A stretch of DNA of 64,000 nucleotides from Flavobacteriales bacterium (GTDB lineage Bacteria; Bacteroidota; Bacteroidia; Flavobacteriales_D; Sanyastnellaceae), in the NCBI GenBank assembly GCA_947466425.1, contig CANIBZ010000001.1, positions 62,001 to 126,000 of the forward strand. Direction: 5' to 3'. Positions within the stretch are counted from its first letter, which is position 1. Each line of letters opens with the position of its first letter. The position numbers and the translations under genes are program-made. The notes beneath the pieces are model-generated. The model was not told where the DNA came from and did no database searches. It was given only the letters and a program-made list of their open reading frames with translations. This document shows, piece by piece, positions 1 through 8,048 of this stretch.

Positions 1-1
1 T

Positions 2-1057
2 ATTCCTTCGGGAAACTACACTGTAATCAGCACCGATGCGAATGGGTGCGCAGACACCTTAGCGGTTACCTTAGATTCCCCTCCGGTGTTTGAACTTTTG
101 TTGGTGAGCAGTGTACCCGCGGGTTGCAACAGCAGTAGCGGAAGTGCTACCGTTTCTATTACGGGTGGAAGTGGAACTCCTACGATCTCTTGGTCTCCCA
201 TTGGTGGCAATGCGCTTACCGCAACTGGATTAGTGGGTGGAAGCTATGTTGCTACTGCGTTAGACGCAAACAACTGTGAAGCGAGTTTAACCGTTGTCAT
301 TACCGAACCCTCTGTCTCCATCACAGGCGATACGCTGTTATGTCCAGGAGAGTCAACGCAATTACTGGCTTCTTCATTGAATTTAATTGACCCGATCACC
401 TACGTGTGGTCAACCGGTTCAGTAGGAACTTCCATTACTGAAACTCCCGCCGTTAGCACAACTTATACTGTTGCTGCTACAGACTTTAATGGATGCTCAG
501 TGAATGCGAGTATAGATGTAGTGGTTGAAAATTTGAATTGGAATATTTCTGCAAATCCTCTGCAAGGCTTTATACCGTTTCAAGTGAATTTTGTAAATCA
601 GTCAAACCCCGCCTTGAATTATTCGTGGGATTTTGGAAATGGATTCAATGCCACCAGCACAGGAAACGAGTCTACTTCAAGTCTTTATTCAAATGCCGGA
701 GTGTACACGGTTTCTGTGAATGCAAGCGGAAATTGTCCGAGTACATTTACACTGTTAATCACAGCGCTCGAGTCCCAACCGTTGATTGTGTTGGTTCCAA
801 CTATTTTCACGTTCGGTACTGACGGTTTGAACGATGCCTTTACCATCTTCTCTGAAAATGCGCTAACCCAAGAAGCGCAGATATTTAATCGATGGGGACA
901 AGTTGTTGCTGAATTGAATGCGCCGAATGCGGTTTGGGATGGGTTTGTAAATGGAAATGAAGCTGCCGATGGAACCTATTACATTATATACAATGTTCAG
1001 GGCGATAACAGTCAGCAGATCGAAGGATCTGGATATTTTCAGAAAATTTCTAAATGA
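2..1057 (+). CDS. C-terminal part of a T9SS-secreted SprB/PKD-repeat surface protein (5' end outside the window)
   Basis: The frame is open from the first bases of the window, so the gene starts upstream and only the last 351 residues are visible. The visible part holds SprB-like and PKD/Ig-like repeats (repeated G-x-Y-x-V-x-x-x-D-x-N-x-C patterns and a FxWDFGNG-type PKD strand near residues 205-215). It ends in a module of about 85 residues with the landmarks FNRWGQVV, WDGFVNG and DGTYYIIY. Those landmarks identify the gliding-motility-associated (type B) C-terminal domain that directs proteins through the type IX secretion system to the cell surface. The usual PNxFTPNGDGxND opening of that domain is diverged here (FTFGTDGLNDAF). 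It converges with paaA, with 10 bp between the stops. The role is probably adhesin or gliding surface protein; the ligand is unknown. Confidence 0.85.
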   Translation: MPSGNYTVISTDANGCADTLAVTLDSPPVFELLLVSSVPAGCNSSSGSATVSITGGSGTPTISWSPIGGNALTATGLVGGSYVATALDANNCEASLTVVITEPSVSITGDTLLCPGESTQLLASSLNLIDPITYVWSTGSVGTSITETPAVSTTYTVAATDFNGCSVNASIDVVVENLNWNISANPLQGFIPFQVNFVNQSNPALNYSWDFGNGFNATSTGNESTSSLYSNAGVYTVSVNASGNCPSTFTLLITALESQPLIVLVPTIFTFGTDGLNDAFTIFSENALTQEAQIFNRWGQVVAELNAPNAVWDGFVNGNEAADGTYYIIYNVQGDNSQQIEGSGYFQKISK

Positions 1058-1067
1058 TAATTAAGAA

Positions 1068-2015
1068 TTAAGCTGCGCTCTGTGCGGCTTTTTCTTTTTG
1101 CTTTTCAGCATACGCAACCGCAGCTTCACGCACCCATGCGCCTTCGCTCCAAGCTTTTTGCTTCGCAGCAATACGCTCTTTGTTGCACGGTCCATTTCCT
1201 TTCACTACCTCGTTGAATTCAGTCCAATCGATTTCACCGAAATCGTAATGCCCCGTTTCTTCATTCCATTTTAAATCTGGATCTGGGATAGTAAGTCCTA
1301 AGTATTCCGCTTGAGCAACCGTCATGTCTACAAACTTCTGACGCATGTCGTCGTTCGAGTGACGCTTGATTTTCCAAATCATATTCTGACTGCTGTGCGC
1401 AGAGTCTTTGTCAGACGGGCCAAACATCATTAACGCCGGCCACCAGAAACGATTGAAGGCATCTTGCAACATTTTCTTTTGCTCCGCTGTTCCTTTCGAA
1501 AGTGCAATGCAAATTTCATATCCTTGTCTTTGGTGAAAACTTTCTTCTTTGCAAATGCGAATGAGCGCTCTGCTGTATGGTCCGTAGCTCGTGCGTTGCA
1601 ACGAAACTTGATTCACAATAGCTGCGCCATCTACCAACCATCCAATAGCGCCAATGTCGGCCCATGAAGTAGTTGGGTAATTGAAAATGGAAGAGTACTT
1701 CGCTTTTCCTGAAAGCATTTCTTCTGTCATGGTATCTCTATCAACACCCATGGTTTCTGCAGCGCAATACAAGTACAAACCGTGTCCGGCTTCGTCTTGA
1801 ACCTTCGCTAACAAAATGGCTTTGCGGCGTAGCGATGGGGCTCGGGTAATCCAATTTCCTTCAGGAAGCATCCCAATGATTTCGCTGTGCGCGTGCTGAC
1901 CGATCTGACGAATAAGTGTCTTGCGGTAGCCTTCGGGCATCCAATCTTTTGCTTCGATTTTATTTTCAGCATCTATGTATTGCTGAAATTTTTGAAGAGC
2001 GATTTCCATTTCCAT
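1068..2015 (-). CDS. paaA: 1,2-phenylacetyl-CoA epoxidase, catalytic subunit PaaA
   Basis: PaaA is the di-iron catalytic subunit of the multicomponent oxygenase that epoxidises the ring of phenylacetyl-CoA, the entry step of aerobic phenylacetate degradation. The 315-residue product has the family's usual length. It shows ferritin-like di-iron motifs DEAGH (E75, H78) and EESFH (E158, H161), and the characteristic region around FGPSDKDS. The tail is Lys/Ala/Glu-rich. Normally paaB, paaC, paaD and paaE follow in one operon. Here paaA stands alone on this strand, and only a paaE-like reductase gene is adjacent, divergently. A TAAATTTG element lies a few bases before the start codon, so the transcript may be nearly leaderless or translation may begin at the second Met (2009). 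The identification is strong; the isolated position is odd. Confidence 0.93.
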   Translation of the reverse strand: MEMEIALQKFQQYIDAENKIEAKDWMPEGYRKTLIRQIGQHAHSEIIGMLPEGNWITRAPSLRRKAILLAKVQDEAGHGLYLYCAAETMGVDRDTMTEEMLSGKAKYSSIFNYPTTSWADIGAIGWLVDGAAIVNQVSLQRTSYGPYSRALIRICKEESFHQRQGYEICIALSKGTAEQKKMLQDAFNRFWWPALMMFGPSDKDSAHSSQNMIWKIKRHSNDDMRQKFVDMTVAQAEYLGLTIPDPDLKWNEETGHYDFGEIDWTEFNEVVKGNGPCNKERIAAKQKAWSEGAWVREAAVAYAEKQKEKAAQSAA

Positions 2016-2020
2016 AAGAA

Positions 2021-2028
2021 CAAATTTA
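2021..2028 (-). promoter_or_regulatory. Candidate -7 element for paaA
   Basis: On the minus strand this reads TAAATTTG, a perfect match to the Bacteroidota TAnnTTTG -7 consensus, just upstream of the paaA start. I see no TTG at the right -33 spacing, so this is a weak call. Confidence 0.35.
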
Positions 2029-2099
2029 GTTCATTCACCTTAAACATAATCATTGCAAATATCAGCTGTGAAAAATTCTTATTGAGAACATGGTTGGCC

Positions 2100-2107
2100 T
2101 ATTTTTG
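2100..2107 (+). promoter_or_regulatory. Candidate -7 element for paaE
   Basis: TATTTTTG matches TAnnTTTG and lies 13 bp before the ATG at 2121, leaving a very short leader. A TTG lies only 15 bp upstream, shorter than the usual 17-19 spacing. Confidence 0.4.
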
Positions 2108-2120
2108 CCTTTTCAATATT

Positions 2121-3197
2121 ATGAGACCAACCTTTGCTGCCTTAACCGTTTCCGATGTTCGTCAGGAAACCGCCGATAGTGTTTCTATTGCGTTTAACGT
2201 TCCTTCAGATTTGATGGAGCGCTATGCCTTCAAACCGGGACAATACCTAACACTTCGGGCGAATATAAACGGTGAAGATCTTCGCAGATCGTATTCGATT
2301 TGCAGCGGAACAAATGACGGTGAATTGCGCGTGGCTATTAAGCGCGTAGATGGCGGAGTGTTTTCCACATGGGCAACTTCTGAAGTGAAGGCAGGAATGG
2401 AAATGCAGGTGATGAACCCCATGGGTCATTTCACCCCGAATAATTTAGATGGAAAGACGCATGTTGTGCTGTATGCAGCTGGAAGTGGAATTACCCCTAT
2501 GCTTTCGATTGCACGCACCTTGCTTCAAAATAACGCAGAGGCGGAAGTGAGTTTGATTTATGGAAACAGACATTTCAGTGGAATTATTTTCCGAGATTTA
2601 ATTGAAGACATGAAGGACATTTACCTCGGACGTTTCCGTGTGTTTCATGTGTTAAGTGGCGAGCCGAATGACATTGCTCTTTTTCATGGAAGAATAGATA
2701 CTGAGAAGATTGAAGGATATACGCAACGCTTCATTCCAATGGATACCGTTTCGGAAGTTTTTGTTTGCGGACCCGAGCCCATGATTCGCGCGGTGAAAGA
2801 TTTTTATTTGTCGAAGGGAATGGCATCAGAGAATGTTCATTTTGAATTGTTCGCTTCACCAGGCCAAGCGAAACAAATGGCTCCTGTTGTGAAGAAGGAA
2901 GTGGTGTTGGAAGGGCAAGCCGATGTTACCGTTATTTTCGATGGAAACTATACGCAATTCAAAATGCCGAAGACGGGTGAAATGATACTCGATGCGGCGC
3001 AGCGTGCCGGCCTCGATATTCCTTTCTCATGCAAAGGCGGTATGTGCTGCACGTGTCGTGCGCACGTGAAAGAAGGAGAGGTAGACATGAAGTTGAATTA
3101 CGCTTTGGAACCCGGAGAGGTTAACGCAGGTTTCGTCTTGACTTGCCAGTGTGAGCCTGTTTCAGACACAGTCGTGATCGACTTCGATAAAGTTTAA
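2121..3197 (+). CDS. paaE: 1,2-phenylacetyl-CoA epoxidase reductase subunit PaaE (FNR-type plus 2Fe-2S ferredoxin)
   Basis: This is a two-module flavoprotein that passes electrons from NAD(P)H through FAD and a plant-type 2Fe-2S cluster to an oxygenase. The N-terminal ferredoxin-reductase half carries the FAD motif RRSYSICS (about residues 55-62) and the nucleotide loop AAGSGITPM. The C-terminal ferredoxin half has cysteines 304, 309, 312 and 342 (C-x4-C-x2-C-x29-C). I chose the ATG at 2121, giving 358 residues, close to the usual PaaE length. The frame stays open upstream to 1887, but that part would overlap paaA and adds a non-homologous leader. The gene is divergent from paaA and convergent with the LRR gene. 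Related reductases serve other oxygenases (HmpX/HcaD-like), but the neighbouring paaA makes PaaE the best call. Confidence 0.88.
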   Translation: MRPTFAALTVSDVRQETADSVSIAFNVPSDLMERYAFKPGQYLTLRANINGEDLRRSYSICSGTNDGELRVAIKRVDGGVFSTWATSEVKAGMEMQVMNPMGHFTPNNLDGKTHVVLYAAGSGITPMLSIARTLLQNNAEAEVSLIYGNRHFSGIIFRDLIEDMKDIYLGRFRVFHVLSGEPNDIALFHGRIDTEKIEGYTQRFIPMDTVSEVFVCGPEPMIRAVKDFYLSKGMASENVHFELFASPGQAKQMAPVVKKEVVLEGQADVTVIFDGNYTQFKMPKTGEMILDAAQRAGLDIPFSCKGGMCCTCRAHVKEGEVDMKLNYALEPGEVNAGFVLTCQCEPVSDTVVIDFDKV

Positions 3198-3200
3198 ATT

Positions 3201-3821
3201 TTAATGTCCGTCTTCGCAGGCGCAAGGCGTGGAGAAATACACTTTGGTTTTCTTCGGGTCAATCATTTGAAGAATGCGATCTTGCGTTCCGTAGCTCATT
3301 TGGTTGTGAAGAAAATCGAGATGCGTTAAGTTCTTCAATGATCCTAGAGCATTTGGATAATAGTCTATGGGGTTGTCCCACAGCGCCAGTATTTCCAACT
3401 TTTGCAGTTTTTCTATTTCGTCGGGAAGGGTGCTAATGTAGTTATCACCCAATTCCAGAATGCGTAAATTCTTCAAATTGAAAAGTGACGGTGGCATAGA
3501 GTCAATCACATTTTCATTGATGCTTAACCGTTGCAAAAATGGAAGCTCATTGATTTTTGTTGGAAGGGTTTTTATCTTGTTTCGATCAAGTTGAAGATCG
3601 TTCAAGTTGGAAAGCAAAAATATTTCTTGCGGAATTTCTGTGTACTTTTTTCTGTTGAGGTGTAAGCGATAAACTTTTGAAGGTTCCTTCAGCGCCTGAT
3701 TCAGATCGGTGTAAATTTTACACGTGTCTATTTTGTCCCAAGAGACCAACTGCGCATGCACATCAACACAGAAGTTGAAAGAAATAAGAAGAATGAAAAG
3801 CGTTGTTTTAGCGAATCGCAT
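3201..3821 (-). CDS. Secreted leucine-rich-repeat protein
   Basis: This predicted exported protein of 206 residues begins MRFAKTTLFILL and has a signal peptide with likely cleavage after VHA-Q. The mature part contains about five leucine-rich repeats of about 23 residues (LxxLxLxxNxIxxLP, roughly residues 55-175) and a short Cys-containing tail, CACEDGH. LRR proteins usually bind other proteins; no partner is evident here. The frame could start six codons earlier at 3839. The start at 3821 gives a better signal peptide and leaves a 14-bp overlap with the end of ribF, so the two genes are probably co-transcribed. The specific function is unknown. Confidence 0.75.
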   Translation of the reverse strand: MRFAKTTLFILLISFNFCVDVHAQLVSWDKIDTCKIYTDLNQALKEPSKVYRLHLNRKKYTEIPQEIFLLSNLNDLQLDRNKIKTLPTKINELPFLQRLSINENVIDSMPPSLFNLKNLRILELGDNYISTLPDEIEKLQKLEILALWDNPIDYYPNALGSLKNLTHLDFLHNQMSYGTQDRILQMIDPKKTKVYFSTPCACEDGH

Positions 3822-4728
3822 TGGCAATGTCTTTTGCAAGTTGTTCTTTCAACGCATCTATTGAACCAAAATTTTGTTCGTCGCGTAACTTCCGAATAAA
3901 TTCTACTTGCAAGGGCTGTTCATAGAGGCTGTTATGAAAACCAATTACATGGACTTCCAACGAACGCTGTCCGTTAAATTCGAATGTAGGTCGTGTTCCA
4001 ATGTTCATGGCTCCGCGGTAGTTTATTCCGTTAATGTTGGTTTCTACTACATAGACTCCGTTTGCTGGAATAAGTTTCAGCGGATCTGAAATTTTTATGT
4101 TTGCGGTTGGAAAACCAATTTTCTTTCCGTTCCCTTTTCCGTGTACAACAGTCCCCGAAAGCAAGTAGTTGCGTCCGGTTGCTTCCTTGGCGAATTCTAC
4201 CTTTCCAACTGAAATAGCATTTCGAATTTTGGTTGAACTCACTTCGCTTTCGTTGATGAGTTGCGCAGGAATTTCTTCAACCTGAAATTGAAACATGTCT
4301 GCGTATTCCAGCAGCTTTTGGAAATTGCCTTCTCGGTTTCTTCCGAAGCGATGGTCGTAACCAACTATAACGGTGTGGACATTCATTCCAACAACCAATA
4401 AATCGCGCACATATTCGAACGCCGATTTTTTTGCGAATTCCATAGTGAATGGAAATTCAATTAAATGGTCTACGCCACAATCGTAAAGGAATTGCCTTTT
4501 CTCGTTGGTGTCGGAAAGCAATTGAATGCCGTGATCTTCAGGGAAGAGAATAGTTCTTGGGTGAGGCGAGAATGTAAGCACAACGGTTTCTCCGTTTACT
4601 TCGAGAGCCAGCTCTTTCATGCGCGAAAGCAAAGCCTGATGCCCCAAGTGAACACCATCGAACGTGCCGATAGTTAAGACAGGATTTTTAACTTCCTTGA
4701 ATGAGGAAAAGTCGTGATGAATTTTCAC
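3808..4728 (-). CDS. ribF: Bifunctional riboflavin kinase / FAD synthetase RibF
   Basis: RibF phosphorylates riboflavin to FMN and adenylylates FMN to FAD in the cytoplasm. The 306-residue protein is full length. The N-terminal nucleotidyltransferase domain has the TIGTFDGVHLGHQ motif (about residues 20-32), a SPHP motif and the SSTKIR segment near residue 165. The C-terminal riboflavin-kinase domain has GKGNGKKIGFPTAN and the MNIGTRPTF motif. It lies head-to-tail after the hydroxyacyl-CoA dehydrogenase gene (6 bp gap) and overlaps the following LRR gene. The supply of FAD fits the flavoenzymes encoded nearby (PaaE, glutaryl-CoA dehydrogenase), but RibF is a housekeeping gene and the link may be incidental. 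Confidence 0.95.
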   Translation of the reverse strand: MKIHHDFSSFKEVKNPVLTIGTFDGVHLGHQALLSRMKELALEVNGETVVLTFSPHPRTILFPEDHGIQLLSDTNEKRQFLYDCGVDHLIEFPFTMEFAKKSAFEYVRDLLVVGMNVHTVIVGYDHRFGRNREGNFQKLLEYADMFQFQVEEIPAQLINESEVSSTKIRNAISVGKVEFAKEATGRNYLLSGTVVHGKGNGKKIGFPTANIKISDPLKLIPANGVYVVETNINGINYRGAMNIGTRPTFEFNGQRSLEVHVIGFHNSLYEQPLQVEFIRKLRDEQNFGSIDALKEQLAKDIANAIR

Positions 4729-4734
4729 GTTGAA

Positions 4735-5625
4735 TTATTTTGAAAAAGAAGGCGAAACAGTTGTTTCTTTTGTTTCTCTATTCAAAATATAAAAACCTTC
4801 TCCAGATTTATCGCCTAATTTTTTTGCGGCAACCATGTTTACCAATAAAGGACAGGGCGCGTATTTCGGATTGCCGAATCCGTCGTGCATTACACGAAGA
4901 ATAGCCAGGCAAACGTCAAGACCAATAAAATCGGCCAAACGAAGAGGGCCCATTGGATGTCCCATTCCGAGTTTCATTACCGTGTCAATTTCTTCCACAC
5001 CAGCAACACCTTCAAACAAAGTGTAAATGGCTTCGTTGATCATGGGCATAAGTATGCGATTCGCTACGAACCCAGGGTAGTCGTTCACTTCAACAGGAAC
5101 TTTCCCCAATTGCTTTGAAATTTCAAAAACCTTTTCGTTCACTTCGTTCGAAGTGCTGTATCCGCGAATCACTTCAACCAGCTTCATAACAGGAACTGGA
5201 TTCATGAAGTGCATGCCAATCACTTGCGAAGGTCTGTTGGTTACCGAAGCAATTTTAGTAATGCTTATTGAAGACGTATTGGAAGCCAAGATGCAATTTG
5301 CCGGAGCGTTCGCATCGAGGGTTTGAAAAATCTTAAGTTTCAGATCAACGTTTTCAGTAGCCGCTTCAACAACGAGCTCTGCGTTTGCAACGCCTGTTTC
5401 AATGGAGTTGGAAGTGGAAAGGTTTGCAAGGGTATGTGCCTTTTGTTCTTCGGTTAAAGAGCCTTTTGCAACTTGACGATCTAAGTTTTTCGAAATCGTA
5501 GCAACGGCCTTTTCCAATTGCGCTTCATTCAAGTCGATCAATTGAACGTTGAATCCGTTTTGCGCGAACACGTGCGCGATTCCATTTCCCATGGTGCCCG
5601 CACCAATAACTGCAATGTTTTTCAT
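4735..5625 (-). CDS. hbd: 3-hydroxybutyryl-CoA (3-hydroxyacyl-CoA) dehydrogenase
   Basis: This enzyme oxidises 3-hydroxyacyl-CoA to 3-oxoacyl-CoA with NAD, as in beta-oxidation, butanoate metabolism or the lower phenylacetate pathway (PaaH role). The Rossmann motif GAGTMGNGIAHVFA is at residues 6-19. The catalytic His region reads GMHFMNPVPVMKLVEVI, and the C-terminal dimerisation domain has PRLLNR-type equivalents (FVANRILMPMINEA) and GLDVCLAIL. I start it at 5625 (MKNIAVIG, 296 residues). The nine-codon upstream extension contains a TATATTTG promoter element and is not conserved-looking. Location near paaA and paaE is suggestive but not adjacent. Confidence 0.92.
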   Translation of the reverse strand: MKNIAVIGAGTMGNGIAHVFAQNGFNVQLIDLNEAQLEKAVATISKNLDRQVAKGSLTEEQKAHTLANLSTSNSIETGVANAELVVEAATENVDLKLKIFQTLDANAPANCILASNTSSISITKIASVTNRPSQVIGMHFMNPVPVMKLVEVIRGYSTSNEVNEKVFEISKQLGKVPVEVNDYPGFVANRILMPMINEAIYTLFEGVAGVEEIDTVMKLGMGHPMGPLRLADFIGLDVCLAILRVMHDGFGNPKYAPCPLLVNMVAAKKLGDKSGEGFYILNRETKETTVSPSFSK

Positions 5626-5640
5626 TGAAACAATTTTTTG

Positions 5641-5648
5641 CAAATATA
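5641..5648 (-). promoter_or_regulatory. Candidate -7 element for the hydroxyacyl-CoA dehydrogenase gene
   Basis: TATATTTG on the minus strand matches TAnnTTTG and lies 15 bp before the chosen start at 5625. It supports that start and suggests transcription separate from the TPR gene upstream. No clear -33 TTG was found. Confidence 0.4.
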
Positions 5649-5656
5649 GCATTTTG

Positions 5657-7462
5657 CTATTGCACTTCTCCCTTTAAGGCGCGATAACGTTTACGAGCGT
5701 CGATAACGAACAAACTCCCTGGGAATTCGTTCAGCAGTCGCTCGTAAAGCATCTGAGCCTTTGCTAAATCTTTGAAATGCTTTTCTTCGATTTCTGCCAA
5801 CGCGAACAATGCATCGTCAGCGTAAACCCCTTCGAAATGAACGTTTACCAATTCTGTGTAGAGAAGAACAGCATTGTCGAAATCGCCTTGCTTGCGGTAA
5901 ATATTCGCTTTCGTAAATAAAATCTCATCGGTAAGGGAATGTCCAGGGAAGGCCGTGGTTATGCTATCCAGCGTTTGAAAACTAAGTGTAAACTGATTTT
6001 GATAAGCCAACAATTCCGCACGGGCATACTGCATCATAGGAAGTGGAATCGTGTCCATGTTGAAGTTGTCTGTTATGAGAAGCGAGAGCTGCATAGCATT
6101 GTTCGAAATGAGTTTGGAAGTGGAAGCTTTCAACACATCTAATTGTCCTTGTGCCCATTCAAAATCTCCCGTGTAGAATGAAATTTTCGCGTTGCGAAAT
6201 TTAGCTTCATGTCCGAGCACATCGTCTTTAAAGTCCAATTCAATTTGTGAAAAGAGGAGGGAGGCTTCCCAAATTTTATTTTGAAAGAGCAGCACATCGC
6301 CCAACTCAAGCTTAATCTCTGCAACGGTTTTCGCATTTACACCACCCAATGCCAGCGCTTCTTTCAACAGTTCTTCAGCGTCATTTGAATTGTTCAAATA
6401 AAAAGTCTTGAGGTGCGCCCAATCCTTTTTCAAAAGTGCCAATTCGTTAGCCTGAACAATATCTTTTTGAATAGCAGCGTACTCTGTATCTAAAGCTAAG
6501 AATTCTTGGTTGGTAGTGAATTCATTCTGATTTAATAGCAAACTTAACATCTGAAGCTTTTTCACACTGGCTTGCTGATAGAAAACAGATGATTTACCTT
6601 TCGCAATAACAGCGTCGTAGCATTTTTTAGCTACGTTGTACTCTTCGTTGTTCGTGGCTTGAATAGCCAAATTCATTAAGCGATTTCCGTTTTCGTTGTT
6701 GCGCTTATCCAATGCGTTTAATTGAATAAATGCTCCGTTGAAATCTCGACGTTGCATGAGGAACCACGCTAAGAATTCTGAATAGATGGCAGTGTTAGGA
6801 TCTATCTGAATGCGCTTAAGTACAAGTGTTTTCAAATCATTACACCGCACTTCGTCTTCTTGAAAATCGACTAATTGCATGAGCGATGTTTCCACTTGAC
6901 CGAGATAGGAGGGTTCTTCTTTTAGAATATCCATATAAGCTTCGCACATGCCATTGAAATTTCCTAGAGACCCTTGAACCCCCGCAATTTCGAATGAAAA
7001 AGTATAGCCGTCTTTACCTTCGTTTTTGCCTTTTTCGTAAGTCTTCAAGGCCCAAGCGTAAAGATTAACTTCTAAGAATTTCTGCCCCAACTCAAGAATA
7101 GGCATTCGATAAGGAGATGTCTTTTCCAAGGCTGTTTGGTAAGCATCTGTAGCATTTTTATCGTGCTTGAAGTGGGAGTATAAGTTACCTAAATCAACAT
7201 TTAAAGTGACGTCTTTGGTTTGCTTCAACCTTCGCTTGATAAGGGATTCGGCGTCTTTTTCTAATTCTAGTTGAATGAGTGTTGATTTGTAGTTTTCAAA
7301 AATTTCATTTTCGAATCCTTCTTTCGAAAGTTTCTCGTAGTACATCTTCGCTTCTGTGAACTGTCCATTGTGGAAGTACTGCTCTGCAATTTCAAAATCG
7401 CGCTGACCGAATGAACATTCGGTAGCGAGTATTAAAAGTGCTATGAACCAGAGTTTTTTCAT
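5657..7462 (-). CDS. Exported tetratricopeptide-repeat protein
   Basis: This 601-residue protein starts MKKLWFIALLILATECSFGQ, a signal peptide likely cut before Q20; the Cys could instead suggest lipidation. The rest is helical TPR-like repeats throughout. They are clear at the N-terminus (AEQYFHNGQFTEAKMYYEKL), in the middle (GDVLLFQNKIWEASLLFSQI) and at the end (KAQMLYERLLNEFPGSLFV). The final repeats resemble the outer-membrane lipoprotein / YbgF-like TPR class that works at the periplasmic face. It sits 4 bp after the lipoprotein gene, so the pair is probably co-transcribed with serS upstream. A scaffold role in the periplasm or outer membrane is likely; I cannot assign a specific function. 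Confidence 0.8.
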   Translation of the reverse strand: MKKLWFIALLILATECSFGQRDFEIAEQYFHNGQFTEAKMYYEKLSKEGFENEIFENYKSTLIQLELEKDAESLIKRRLKQTKDVTLNVDLGNLYSHFKHDKNATDAYQTALEKTSPYRMPILELGQKFLEVNLYAWALKTYEKGKNEGKDGYTFSFEIAGVQGSLGNFNGMCEAYMDILKEEPSYLGQVETSLMQLVDFQEDEVRCNDLKTLVLKRIQIDPNTAIYSEFLAWFLMQRRDFNGAFIQLNALDKRNNENGNRLMNLAIQATNNEEYNVAKKCYDAVIAKGKSSVFYQQASVKKLQMLSLLLNQNEFTTNQEFLALDTEYAAIQKDIVQANELALLKKDWAHLKTFYLNNSNDAEELLKEALALGGVNAKTVAEIKLELGDVLLFQNKIWEASLLFSQIELDFKDDVLGHEAKFRNAKISFYTGDFEWAQGQLDVLKASTSKLISNNAMQLSLLITDNFNMDTIPLPMMQYARAELLAYQNQFTLSFQTLDSITTAFPGHSLTDEILFTKANIYRKQGDFDNAVLLYTELVNVHFEGVYADDALFALAEIEEKHFKDLAKAQMLYERLLNEFPGSLFVIDARKRYRALKGEVQ

Positions 7463-7465
7463 GTT

Positions 7466-8038
7466 TTATTTCGAAGAAGTCGCAATGCTGTCGCACCAGA
7501 ATTTTGCTTGGTTGTAATGACGACCAAATCGATTGTTAATGGAGTCTGATTTTTGAACAATGAATTCGATTTCCTTGACCAAAGCTGCGTTGATTGTTTT
7601 TTCTTGCTGAATTTGTTTCTTCAAATATTCATCATTTATTTCATTGCCAACTGCGTCGTGCGTAGAATTCTCACTCAATGCTTTCTTTAAAGTGGAAAGT
7701 TGTTCTCTTGAAACAGTAAGGCTGTTAGCGATATTCTCACGACGTTTTCCGAATTCTGGAATGAGCTTTCGAATACTACGGTATGACATCAATTCAAGAG
7801 CAATGCCTTTCTTCATGTCGCCTTTGTAGTTCTCCTGAATGAAGTCGAGGTGTTTGTTCACTGTATCTACTTTAGCTTGAAGCTCATCGAGATTAAGCTT
7901 TTCGTATGGCCCTGCGACATTCTCTAATACGTTCGAAATGGAATCGACTTGTTTCACATATCCTTTTCTGTCTGGAGGGGTGCATGAATGCATCGAAACC
8001 AAAAGTGCAGAAGCCAAGAAAAAGTATAGTACGCGCAT
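7466..8038 (-). CDS. Putative coiled-coil lipoprotein
   Basis: This 190-residue product starts MRVLYFFLASALLVSMHSC, a lipoprotein signal with Cys19 as the lipidation residue. The remainder is charged and helical, with heptad-like spacing between about residues 30 and 170, and no enzymatic motif. The frame extends 14 codons upstream to 8080, but that would overlap serS and spoil the signal peptide, so 8038 is chosen. It lies 10 bp after serS and 4 bp before the TPR gene, and probably forms an envelope-associated pair with the latter. I do not recognise a named family. Confidence 0.75.
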   Translation of the reverse strand: MRVLYFFLASALLVSMHSCTPPDRKGYVKQVDSISNVLENVAGPYEKLNLDELQAKVDTVNKHLDFIQENYKGDMKKGIALELMSYRSIRKLIPEFGKRRENIANSLTVSREQLSTLKKALSENSTHDAVGNEINDEYLKKQIQQEKTINAALVKEIEFIVQKSDSINNRFGRHYNQAKFWCDSIATSSK

Positions 8039-8048
8039 ATTTAAAAAT

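Noticed and set aside
1887-2120. N-terminal extension of paaE
   Set aside because: It overlaps the start of paaA and the promoter region, and the protein from 2121 already has the full family length.
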